Part shown: positions 20,336 through 28,622 of the stretch, one piece after another
Layout: each line of letters starts with the position of its first letter
How positions within the stretch are numbered: the stretch's first letter is position 1
NCBI RefSeq assembly: GCF_019649055.1
Contig: NW_026570616.1
Location: 1 to 28,622 of the forward strand
Source of the DNA: Paramacrobiotus metropolitanus
Taxonomy: Eukaryota > Tardigrada > Eutardigrada > Parachela > Macrobiotidae
Length of the DNA: 28,622 nucleotides
Direction: 5' to 3'
The notes under the pieces: model-generated
Seen by the model: only the letters and a program-made list of their open reading frames with translations
What the model was told of the DNA's origin: nothing
Database searches by the model: none
Translations under genes and position numbers: made by a program

Positions 20336-23195
20336 CAGCTTATCCCGATCGCCGCCGCCGGTGCTGCTGCATCCACCTCCACGTCCAGTAAGTCAGGTGG
20401 TGCCGCTCCTGCCCCACCTTTAGCCGCATCTTTTCGCCCGTGTAAAGAACGAATACTGCGCCGCATTCCTCATGGTGCAAGACCCGCAGTGAGATCCTCT
20501 CTACAGAAAGTTCTCCAGCAGGTCGCCACCAAAAACGACAGCCAATCCTGGTTTAAACTGCTGTCGTTCAGTCCGAATGCCCTCCGCCTGCCAGCAAAAG
20601 TGAAATCCGAGCGTTCAGCTTCACTTGCAACTGCAGTGAAGAGAAACCTGGCTTTGTATGAACAAGGTACAGATTTACCCCCAAGCCCTCCGCCCACTAG
20701 TCGGAAACAACGCTGCAACGAAGAGGATCTTGTTCGGCAAGTTGGCCAGAAGATCGATGATGGATCCATCTCCGGCGCTATGCGAGTGTTGTTGTCCACA
20801 GATTCAGTGGCTGTCTGCACACCCGAAGTTCTCCAAAGTTTGCGCGAGAAACACCCTTTAAGCCCCCCACCGTCTACGGCTCGCCACGCCACTTCTGCTG
20901 TCGCTGCGCCTATGATAACTTCTGCAGAAGTGTTCGCTGCCATCCACACTTTCCCACGGGGCTCAGCTGCAGGTCCAGACGGTTTAAGGCCTCAACATTT
21001 GCTGGACTTGGTGGGCTCAAAGCTAGATGACCAAAGCGGACCCTTTTGCGAATCCGTTGCCTCTGTGTTGACGCTGGTTCAGCAAGGTAAAATTCCCGCT
21101 GTTATACGGCCGATCTTCTTTGGTGGTAAATTACTGGCGCTGCGGAAGAAGGACGGTGGGCTGCGCCCGATAGCAGTAGGGCTGTCACTACGTCGTCTAA
21201 TCGCCAAAATCGTGTGCACTAGGATGGAGGACCGGGCAACCGCTTTGCTCACTCCTCACCAGTCTGGTTTTAACGTCCGGGGCGGAGCTGAAGCCATCGT
21301 TCACGCCACCAGGCATTTCATCCAGTCCTCACCGGAGAGCATTAAAGTACTCGTGAAGATCGATTTTCGCAATGCTTTCAATACTGTATCCCGAGAAGTG
21401 ATTTTAGATGCGGTGCATCAACATTTCCCCGAATACGACGAATACTTTTGGTCAGCGTATGGGCATCATTCTTCTTTGTTCATCGATCAGCCGGTGCTTT
21501 CGTCCGAGTCTGGAGTACAACAAGGCGACCCATTGGGCCCACTGCTGTTTTGCCTGGCATTGCTTCGTGTTATCGCTACCCTGGATACTGTGCTCAACGC
21601 TTGGTACCTTGATGACGGAACCCTGGGCGGAGCTCCGGCGACAGTAGCAGAAAATTTTGGACGGGTTATCACAGGCGCACGCTCCATTGGATTGGAGATT
21701 AATGAGGCTAAATGTGAACTCTTTGTATCGGGAGGCTCAGAGAGTGAACGGCAGGAAGTCATCGACGATTTCGTTTCACGTCATCCCCAGCTCCGTGTTG
21801 TGTCCAGTACGACTTTAACCTTGCTCGGTGCCCCGGTTCTGGACGATGCGATTGAAGACTCATTGCAAGCGAAATCAAGTGCAATAGGGAGAGCTTGTGA
21901 GCGCCTGCAACTTCTTCCTCGCCATCATGCACTATATTTGCTCAGACACTGCTTGGGTGCCCCGAAAATAATATATGTGCTTAGATGTTGCAATGCTTGG
22001 AAGCATCCACATCTGCTGTATCAAATTGATGAGTCACTGCGCTCCTGTTTCCAAGAACTCAGTAACGTGCGGGTGAACCACGACGACTACCCATGTTGGA
22101 GGCAAGCGACTCTTCCAGTCAGTCGAGGAGGTATCGGCATACGACGAGCGGAGGAATTATCACTTCCAGCCTTTTTTACTTCGATTCACTCCGTATCCTG
22201 TTTGTTATCGTCGATGCTTCCTCACCTACCGGCAGTGGACGCTTCCGAAGCAATTGAATTGTGGAAAGGTAAAGCCCGACAACAGGAAATGCCCGAAGTT
22301 GCCTTCCGAAAGCTTCAGAAAACATGGGACTTACCGCTGTGTAATGTGTCAGTTTCGGTTTTACTGGACTTGTTTCGCGGCGACAGCGTCAACACAGCCC
22401 GTCTCCTTGCACAGTCCAGACCGGAAGCCGGTATTTGGCTGAATGCGCTTCCTTCAGCCCACATCGGCAACCTGCTCGACGACGAAACGATGAAAATTTC
22501 GATTGGCCTGCGCCTGGGAGCGGATATCTGCGAGCCACATAACTGCACGAAATGTGACAAACATGTTGACAAGTTGGGCCACCACGGTTTATCATGCACC
22601 TACTCGGCCGGTAGGCATGCGCGCCATGGAGGGCTTAACAGTATTGTGTGCCGCGCCTGTGTTTCAGCTGGTGTCCCTGCTAAGCTCGAACCACGCGGCA
22701 CGTCCTCCACAACAGATCAACGCCCTGACGGCTGTACAACTTTCGCCTGGAAAAGAGGAATGTGTCTGGCCTGGGATGTGACGTGCGTCGACACAATGGC
22801 CCTCTCCCATCTTCCGTCTACGTCGATTACGGCAGGTGCTGCTGCTGTACAAGCAGAAGAAAAGAAGTCCCGACTGTACACCTATCTGCAAGGGCGCTAC
22901 ATTTTTTCTCCGATCGCCTTCGAGACGATGGGTCCCTGGGGCCCGTCGGCTATCGCCATTGTGAAGGAGTTGGGCAAAAGACTTCAGGAGCACACAGGAG
23001 AGCGTCGATCACATGAGTTTCTGCGTCAACGACTATCGTTGGAGATTCAGCGCGGAAATGCAGCATCTATCCTTGGCACGATGGACGGAGTGGATAGTTT
23101 AAACGAAGTTTTGCTGTTGTGATTCATATAGCGTGTTTCTTTCTTTATTACCATAACTGCGCGATGATTATTAATAAAAGCAAAAAACAACCGGC
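20336..23195 (+). mobile_element. Non-LTR-like retrotransposon, 5'-truncated, antisense to the kelch gene
   Basis: The left boundary is set by where kelch homology ends on the other strand. The right boundary is set by AATAAA (about 23170) and an A-rich end before about 23195. The coding frame is open back through the left junction to a stop at 20228, with no in-frame ATG near the junction. The conserved N-terminal region (PCKERILRRIPHGARPAV) is present, while anything further upstream is missing. This is the 5' truncation expected from target-primed reverse transcription. No target-site duplication could be identified. There are no LTRs. Confidence 0.75.
20489..23122 (+). CDS. Reverse transcriptase with C-terminal zinc knuckle and PD-(D/E)XK-like endonuclease
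   Basis: About 877 residues counted from 20489. The frame continues about 50 codons further upstream to the truncation point, so 20489 (GTG) is not a true start. RT domain: AAGPDGLRPQHLLDLV; KKDGGLRPIAVG; motif A VKIDFRNAFNTV (about residue 290); QQGDPLGPLLF; motif C YLDDGTLGG (Y at 373); thumb region LPVSRGGIGIRRAEEL. At about 680-705 is a CCHC-like knuckle (CTKCDKHVDKLGHHGLSC). Next come RPDG (745) and WDVTCVD (D at 763), then AEEKKSRLY, in the order expected for a restriction-like endonuclease as in R2-type elements. The endonuclease call is inferred from motif order. Similar RT proteins with LRPIAVG and YLDDGTLGG are widespread in aquatic invertebrates (recollection). No stop or frameshift is seen, unlike most other coding regions here, so insertion is probably recent. 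Confidence 0.88.
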   Translation: MRSSLQKVLQQVATKNDSQSWFKLLSFSPNALRLPAKVKSERSASLATAVKRNLALYEQGTDLPPSPPPTSRKQRCNEEDLVRQVGQKIDDGSISGAMRVLLSTDSVAVCTPEVLQSLREKHPLSPPPSTARHATSAVAAPMITSAEVFAAIHTFPRGSAAGPDGLRPQHLLDLVGSKLDDQSGPFCESVASVLTLVQQGKIPAVIRPIFFGGKLLALRKKDGGLRPIAVGLSLRRLIAKIVCTRMEDRATALLTPHQSGFNVRGGAEAIVHATRHFIQSSPESIKVLVKIDFRNAFNTVSREVILDAVHQHFPEYDEYFWSAYGHHSSLFIDQPVLSSESGVQQGDPLGPLLFCLALLRVIATLDTVLNAWYLDDGTLGGAPATVAENFGRVITGARSIGLEINEAKCELFVSGGSESERQEVIDDFVSRHPQLRVVSSTTLTLLGAPVLDDAIEDSLQAKSSAIGRACERLQLLPRHHALYLLRHCLGAPKIIYVLRCCNAWKHPHLLYQIDESLRSCFQELSNVRVNHDDYPCWRQATLPVSRGGIGIRRAEELSLPAFFTSIHSVSCLLSSMLPHLPAVDASEAIELWKGKARQQEMPEVAFRKLQKTWDLPLCNVSVSVLLDLFRGDSVNTARLLAQSRPEAGIWLNALPSAHIGNLLDDETMKISIGLRLGADICEPHNCTKCDKHVDKLGHHGLSCTYSAGRHARHGGLNSIVCRACVSAGVPAKLEPRGTSSTTDQRPDGCTTFAWKRGMCLAWDVTCVDTMALSHLPSTSITAGAAAVQAEEKKSRLYTYLQGRYIFSPIAFETMGPWGPSAIAIVKELGKRLQEHTGERRSHEFLRQRLSLEIQRGNAASILGTMDGVDSLNEVLLL

Positions 23196-24270
23196 AGGTG
23201 GAATTACATGGAAATTTTTATTCCGGTTAAGATTAAAGGTTTAATTACATTAGAACATTCACGAGTCAGCTAAAACTTATACTAGGCCCGATCAATCCTA
23301 GCTAATCTTCTCGAGAAAGATATAGCGAAATAAAATGTGAAACCAGAATGCGTCACCGATGGCTGACACACAGCAAAAAATACAAATGCGTTGGACCAGT
23401 AATAAGCAGTGGATCACCAGAGAAAACGCAAGCACTGACTGTTAAATGAATCGTGCTGCGTACACACAAACGAATTGTACAGCAGGGCCGCAGGCGCGTT
23501 TTAATCCGCATGCTTGAGGTGTCATTAATTAATGCAATAATTTACAACTTAACTGAAGAATGTATTCCATTTTCTCAATGTAACTTAGCTAATTAATACG
23601 CGTTATTAATTAATGTAATTAGACTTAATTACAGTAGCGCAACCTACACAATATTACAAATGTGCATTAATAATTGTAATCACTAATGTTATCGCAATTA
23701 CTAAAAATCGTAATTACTAAATTAACAATCACTAAAAGTCTATTACTGGTAACAACTTTTAAATCTAACTGAGGCTAAATTATTAACGCGGATTAATACT
23801 TGACCACATTTTATTAGCAAATTAGCAATCAGAATGCTTTAATATTTACTATATGTTACGGGTTGTACCGGTGACCACTGTATAAAGTTCGGTTGGCTGT
23901 GCACAACAACGGAGGTGAATGTGTATGTGAAATAGAAAACGCAGCTTCGAAGCTGCGTTTTGTAATTCATCTGTGGATCACGTAGCGGACCAATGAGCGC
24001 AGCCGTTAGCTTTCGGCTTGAGAATGTTGTGGTGACTAACTCGCGTTATCTTTCACGGGCGCGCAAGAGAGCGTTGTGCCCTACTTCAGCAAAAACAGCT
24101 GCCAAATGTTTAGCCAGGTCTGATCAGCACTACTATCGTGTAATACCGACCAGTGCATGCAACACCCGGGGTGTCGTTAATACTACACAACGATACGAAG
24201 TTAACACACGAACTGTCAAGCTCCGTGAAAACAGACGCTGCGAACAGAGCTGATTTGTAGCCAAAACTGG
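23196..24270. other. AT-rich DNA with diverged TAATTA motifs
   Basis: From about 23520 to 23760 the motifs (T)TAATTAAT and GTAATTACTA recur many times at irregular spacing, like a strongly diverged short repeat. No kelch or BTB coding resumes on the minus strand, so the missing 5' half of the kelch gene is not directly beyond the retrotransposon. The frame at 23993-24253 has no family motif. Confidence 0.45.
23936..23961. repeat. Perfect 26-bp palindrome
   Basis: Arms AAAACGCAGCTTC and GAAGCTGCGTTTT join without a loop. The centre TTCGAA is a BstBI-type palindrome. It is flanked by ordinary AT-rich sequence and not linked to any recognised element. Confidence 0.9.
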
Positions 24271-26223
24271 TTAGTACACCAAACGTGCGTCAGTACTAGT
24301 ACAAACTCCAGAAGAACTCCAGCAAAGAACAAGACCAAAAGCGTCAATTAAAGGACAGTATCCGACTGGGTCCTCGTCGTCGCTGCCGGTGTCGTCATCC
24401 TGGCCGTGCTCGTCGTCCATGTAGCATCCGTTAAGGGCGGCAAAGGTCAAGTTATTCAACGTGGCCACGTCCAGCTGGCGCATATCCAGCGTCTCCCAGC
24501 GCCGGACATCGTCACGGGGTCCCAGAGTGTTGAACCTGAGTAAACCAGAAATACTTTCCGCTGTCCCGTTCTCCCACAACTGAAGATTGTTATACTAGGA
24601 CGTTATCCTCATTCCAGACACCAAGGAAAGGGTTTCCTCCGCGCTGTTCCACTTGACAAAAATTTGTCAAAACTGATTGCGTGATTATGCCTTATTTTTC
24701 CTAGCTCGGTTAGCTTTTATCTTTTAAAATCAGACCAGAAAATATATAAAATTCTCAAAAATAAAAAAAATTTCCAATAGCCTAAAAAGCCCCCAGGTTT
24801 CACCTAAGGGAAAAATTCTTCGGAATGGAGTTTGGCTATTGTAGTACGATAATATTAACAAAATGCCGTAGAAGCTTGTACACCAGGTGAATAACAAGTT
24901 ATCGAATGTTTTCTAATGTGGCACGCGAAACCATACGGCGAAAGTCCTCGGAATGCGGAAAACGTCCAAGCAGCCAGGACTGCTTACAGCTGGAGGAACT
25001 TGCGGACGCCTGTCCACTCGTGATCAGCCACCGTGTCCGCCCATCGCGCGAACAACGCCGCGACCTTCTCCCGGAACTGCGGAGTAACCGCGGGGCAGCT
25101 GTCGTTGGCCGCGGCCAGAAAACGCCGGCGTTGCTCAACAGCAGCCTCCTGGCGGCGGAAGCGCAGGAGCGGAATATTCACACCCACGTCGGCGGTGGTA
25201 AACTCGTTGGCGCCGGTGTACAGGGAGTCCGGTAAGAGTTCCTCGTCGGTGCGGTGAGTGCATCTGGTTCCATGCCGAACAAATGATGGACTTGGACGCC
25301 TCATAGTTAACTAGGACCATCGCATCGCACACGCTCAGCACGTCGGACAGCCGCGCAGTGTGTACTGGTCATCGGCGACCTGGACGGTGGTCTCCTTGTG
25401 CTTGGGGTCGACATCGATGATCAGAAAGTTATCCCCGGGATCCCCAGCCTCCACAGCACGGTAGCGCATCACGAGTAAAGGCAGGCGGATGCGCTTGAGT
25501 GTCAGTACGGCCTTGACCTTGTCCAGTTTCTGTTCCAGACCGAACGAGCAACGAGGGTCGTCCTGAACAGCGTCACCCATCAGCACCAGCGCTGCAGTTT
25601 TGCGGGTGACGGCGCGGTCCAGGGAGGTTAGTAGCCGGTAGCGGCGGCATTCGTACCCGATGTCGACGTCGTGAGCACAGCGATTTTGCGGCCACAACTT
25701 GGCGCTGTCCAGGGTCACGATCCGCTCCCCGTATTCCCGCACCACCTCACTCCATAACGCACAAACCCTGGTTACACACAGCAGCATTAAGATACTACGA
25801 AAACCTCATCACCAATTCAATTTTCTGTCTTGCATGATCCATGAACGCCACAGGACTGGGAGTGGGAAATATACACAGTGCTGGTGCGAACTCACCGGGA
25901 GAAACGTCGCTCACAGTCCGCATCGATACCAGTCACGATGCACGCCAGGATCGGGATTGGCAGTTTGTTGATGGAGATTTCTTCCTCACCTGGTGAGCAG
26001 TCACCGGAGCAATCTTAAAGCAAGGAATACAATTATGGATTCTGTTTAACGAGAAGTTATACCGTGTTCGTGGTCTGAGCGGTAGAATCGCTTGTGTGCG
26101 ATGCACAACGTTGACAGCGGAACCGTTACTGCTTATAACAGCCAAGTAGTAAACGGCGTCCCGCAAAGGGATTTTGGATTCCAGTTCCCCGCTGGACTTC
26201 CGGACTACAGTTTCTGACGTCAT
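24271..26223 (-). pseudogene. F-box-like multi-exon gene with compensating frameshifts
   Basis: Exons on the minus strand: F-box exon, about 26011-25896 (INKLPIPILACIVTGIDADC, ERRFSR); intron 25895-25768; exon 25767-24988 (RVCALWSEVVREYGERIVTL ...); intron 24987-24536; last exon 24535-24271 (FNTLGPRDDVRRWETLDMRQ, then an acidic patch). Phases match at both junctions, giving LPxPIL..I...D...RFSRVCALW, an F-box-type motif that in other proteins binds Skp1. The large exon is in frame at both ends. From about 25360 to 25255, however, the protein-like sequence (RLSDVLSVCDAMVLVNYEAS) lies one frame away and the main frame has stops at 25335 and beyond. Upstream, ATG at 26223 begins a plausible first exon (MTSETVVRKSSGE, SKIPLRDAVYYLAV) whose splice to the F-box exon I could not make in phase. 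The middle and C-terminal parts are unassigned. It could be a functional gene if the paired shifts are sequencing errors. Confidence 0.6.
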
Positions 26224-26399
26224 ATTATTAAAACAAAAAAAATTCAAAGAAAATTAAAAATAAATGCTGCGCACTGCGCACGTCTTACCTGAAACTTCAA
26301 AATGCAAAAAACTATATATTTATAGGACTATTTCATTGAGAAAATACAATGAAAAATTGGGAAAAATACGAAGAAAGCAACTGAGTTAAGCAAAATTAT

Positions 26400-26830
26400 C
26401 TGCTAGTCTGCACTAGGCTTACCCGCGAGTCCGCCAGTCCAACGTCTCCCATCTTTCTCCCCGTCTACCGTTGCTTTCAGCGTGGCCTATCCCAAAATCC
26501 TCATCGGGTTCCCCGTCGTCTCTCTCTGCTTCTGTCGTTATTCCCTATCGTTTGGTGTTGTGGGCCGCAAATTTCACAGCCCCGCGTCCATTACTCTGCA
26601 TCTGTCATAACCCTGTTATGGACAGTGCCAGGTCCGTCACAACCCCGCGCCTCCAGCCCAGCTGCCATTCCTCGATCCCCCCCCCCACCACCTCACTCCC
26701 CGCCCCCGCGCTGCGCTGCCCCTGTGTGTGCTGCTACCTAAAACGCCCCTGTTTGTACCGTTTCCTATATGCGCTGCAAAACCACACTGCGTACGTTGCT
26801 CTTCTGAGAATTTTATCTAGTTAATTTCTG
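26400..26830. other. Pyrimidine/C-rich segment, unassigned
   Basis: The plus strand is strongly C-rich, with CCCCCCCCACCACC at about 26679 and CCCCGCCCCCGCG at about 26698, unlike the AT-rich surroundings. An acceptor-like CCGTTGCTTTCAG|CGTGG (about 26481) precedes a short frame AYPKILIGFPVVSLCFCRYS that looks membrane-like. It soon meets a stop. It might be a decayed receptor exon, but this is not supported well enough to name. Confidence 0.3.
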
Positions 26831-26960
26831 CAGTATTAAAAGAATTGCCACAAAATCACCAAGTATACAGTTTACAAGTAACAATTCACTAGAAATTACA
26901 TTGCCATCTTATTTCATATATTCAGTTTAGTTTGGCTAGCCAAAGAAACACTTGATATTG

Positions 26961-27261
26961 TCACAATTGTTTTTTATGGAAAAGATCGTCGTCCAAGTCG
27001 GCCTTCCATTTGGCCGCCTGTTTCATTTCTTCATGCATCTGGGGCGTAATTTTAGAGGCAAAAAATGCCAAAGGCACTAAAAAGAAATTAAATTACCTAA
27101 AAGCTAAGAAAATCATTAATAGCACTTACAATTTGCCTGCTGAGCGCTGCGACGCAAGAACGCGATGGTGTCCGCATCCAGATCAATCTGCGGATTTCTT
27201 CTGGAAGGTCGCTATCCTCCGGAATGGTGGATGAAATCTCATTGCTTTGCTGGCTGGCCAT
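26961..27261 (-). CDS. Small two-exon protein candidate, one apparent frameshift
   Basis: ATG at 27261 (MASQQSNEISSTIPEDSDLP). Exon 1 is 27261-27130, the 53-bp intron is 27129-27077 (AATT|GTAAGT ... TTTTTAG|TGCC), and exon 2 is 27076-26961 ending in TGA. After splicing the C-terminal half reads LPLAFFASKITPQMHEEMKQ, then AAKWKADLDDDLF and a short basic end. Within exon 1 the N-terminal frame and the frame that splices into exon 2 (IDLDADTIAFLRRSAQQAN) differ by one base, with the switch near 27190. Total exon length is 248, which is one short of a multiple of three. The product would be about 82 residues, acidic, with no signal peptide or membrane segment. I do not recognise the family. The good splice sites and composition argue for a real gene with a one-base loss or a sequencing error. 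Confidence 0.5.
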
Positions 27262-27599
27262 GTTGTTGGAAATCTTGAATTGCAGACTGCAGATGACTTG
27301 ACTGACTGCATTTCTGTCACTAGCACAGACTTATGAGCTAGAAAAATCTCTAACTGTCAACACGATGGAACGTGATGTTCCATCACTTTCTACTGAACAA
27401 TCGCATTGGAATGTATGCATTCACGGTTGCGATTCTCCCTAAAATACAATTTCTATAATTTTACGCTTAAACGTTAGAAAATTCAACAGGTACGTATAAA
27501 TATGATTGTATATGTTTGTGAATGAAGTATAATGGTGATGTTTGTGATTCAGATGGCCGTGCCATTGTGATATCGTTTTCTCCTTGGACGCGTCTGTTT

Positions 27600-28476
27600 A
27601 GCGTGTGTGCGTGTACATTTTGTGGCCCAGAAAAAGTTCCTGGCGGCACTACGCACATTTTTTCCGCACGAACCCTACCGTAAGTTCCTTGTCTAATTAC
27701 TATGTACTAATTAAGGTTTTTTACCTAATACTTCGAAGGCTTACACTGAATGCTATTGGTTTTGATTGTATTGATACAGAATTAGGATTTTGTGATCCAG
27801 TAAACAGTTTCGGGACTTGTAATGTTTGCCCTGGCTCTATCGGAAAATTTTCACCACTGATCTCGACGAAATTTTTCTTTCTGCCTAAAAATCAACTTTT
27901 TAATCTTTTTTTCTTTCTGTTTCATACTCACGACTTGTTAATTATTACTGAACATTATATTATTTCTACTTTATGAGTCCGTATGCAATTAATTACTGAA
28001 AATAATTGTTTACAGGTTATTACATGCGGGATAGCGATACTATTAGGAACACCATTTATCCACAAGCAACACTGCGTGAACGTCAACGACGGTACAATAT
28101 ACTTTTCGGAACCAAATTATTCTGTGTTCCTAGCGTAACATTAATATCGTTACATCCTAATTAATGCTATACTTTTTCTTTACCGCAATTTATTTTTTAT
28201 ATCATTAAACTGTCTTAATTGCAGACAATTCACCACAATTACAACGGATTACGCCCATATTAAGCGCCAAAGTAAATTTCACCTTAAATAATCGTTTGTC
28301 ATCCATTTGAATAATTTATTATAATTTTTGTGTATTATAGCAATTGATCAGTTAGATCTGCTGTAATTATAAGTGTAACCATTTGCAGGCTGACATCACG
28401 ACTGTGCTAGCATCACAACGCAAGTCCATATGGCTGAGCAGGAGCAAAGGTCAAAGCGGAAAATGGAACCAAAAGA
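27600..28476 (+). other. Probable 5' exons of a gene continuing past the right edge
   Basis: The last exon seen starts after TTTGCAG (28382-28388). It has ATG at 28430 in frame with MAEQEQRSKRKMEPK and ends at a donor AAAAGA|GTAAGC (28476/28477). The short, basic N-terminus followed by a consensus donor fits a first coding exon. Upstream there are further splice-like signals: a donor CCTACC|GTAAGTTCC at about 27679, and acceptors TTTACAG at about 28016 and TTGCAG at about 28225. These suggest non-coding 5' exons. The product is unknown because the coding sequence lies outside the window. Confidence 0.35.
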
Positions 28477-28622
28477 GTAAGCTGATTTCGTAAAAATATT
28501 CAGTGAAGCAAAAAACATTTTTTCTATAGCATAATTTATACTTTTCATGATAATCGATTCCGGTTTGCAAAATTTATCAAGCATAATACTGCTACTAAAT
28601 AATATTTAATCTGCTGTACAAC

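Noticed and set aside
20470-20949. 159-residue minus-strand frame opposite the RT gene
   Set aside because: Antisense shadow of a well-supported RT coding sequence; no motif of its own.

Overview
This is eukaryotic, animal-type genomic DNA. Introns are short GT..AG introns (53-130 bp where phase could be checked, one of about 450 bp). Genes are sparse and there is a lot of satellite and transposon sequence. The recognisable families are a BTB/POZ protein, kelch repeats, an F-box-like gene, a rhodopsin-type GPCR without a normal DRY motif, and an ionotropic-receptor exon. That mix resembles a small ecdysozoan genome, and the GPCR recalls families expanded in tardigrades. This is an inference from memory, not a tested assignment. 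No virus, CRISPR, rRNA or tRNA was recognised.

Layout. 1-1360: no gene seen. 1361-1777: one ionotropic glutamate receptor-like exon, running into a long (TA)n tract (1778-2050). 2187-2867: a non-autonomous mariner-like element with 37-bp inverted ends. 3110-6330: a satellite of ten ~317-bp units with a three-level repeat hierarchy, then a ~43-bp degenerate repeat. 7248-8391 (minus): an intact two-exon BTB/POZ gene, the best-supported gene here. 10285-10822: a kelch-derived fragment ending beside a pogo/Tigger-like DNA transposon (10825-13475) with perfect 60-bp inverted ends and TA on both sides. Its transposase is spliced but broken. 13.5-16.9 kb: mostly unassigned. 16950-18071: a GPCR pseudogene scattered over all three frames. 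18184-19072: a Helitron-like terminus and a second, inverted kelch-derived fragment. 19119-20335 (minus): remains of a third kelch gene. It is cut by a 5'-truncated non-LTR-like retrotransposon on the plus strand (about 20336-23195) with a long intact RT/zinc-knuckle/endonuclease-like ORF. 23.2-24.2 kb: AT-rich, with a 26-bp perfect palindrome. 24271-26223 (minus): a multi-exon F-box-like gene with a pair of compensating frameshifts. 26961-27261 (minus): a small two-exon gene candidate with one apparent missing base. 27.6-28.5 kb: probable 5' exons of a gene leaving the window on the right.

The window reads as an accessory, repeat-rich region where fast-evolving receptor and adaptor families (GPCR, IR, kelch, F-box, BTB) are duplicated, broken and invaded by at least three classes of mobile element. 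Apart from the RT ORF and the BTB gene, nearly every longer coding region carries frameshifts. Either these are true pseudogenes or the assembly has residual indels. Reads covering the breaks would decide.
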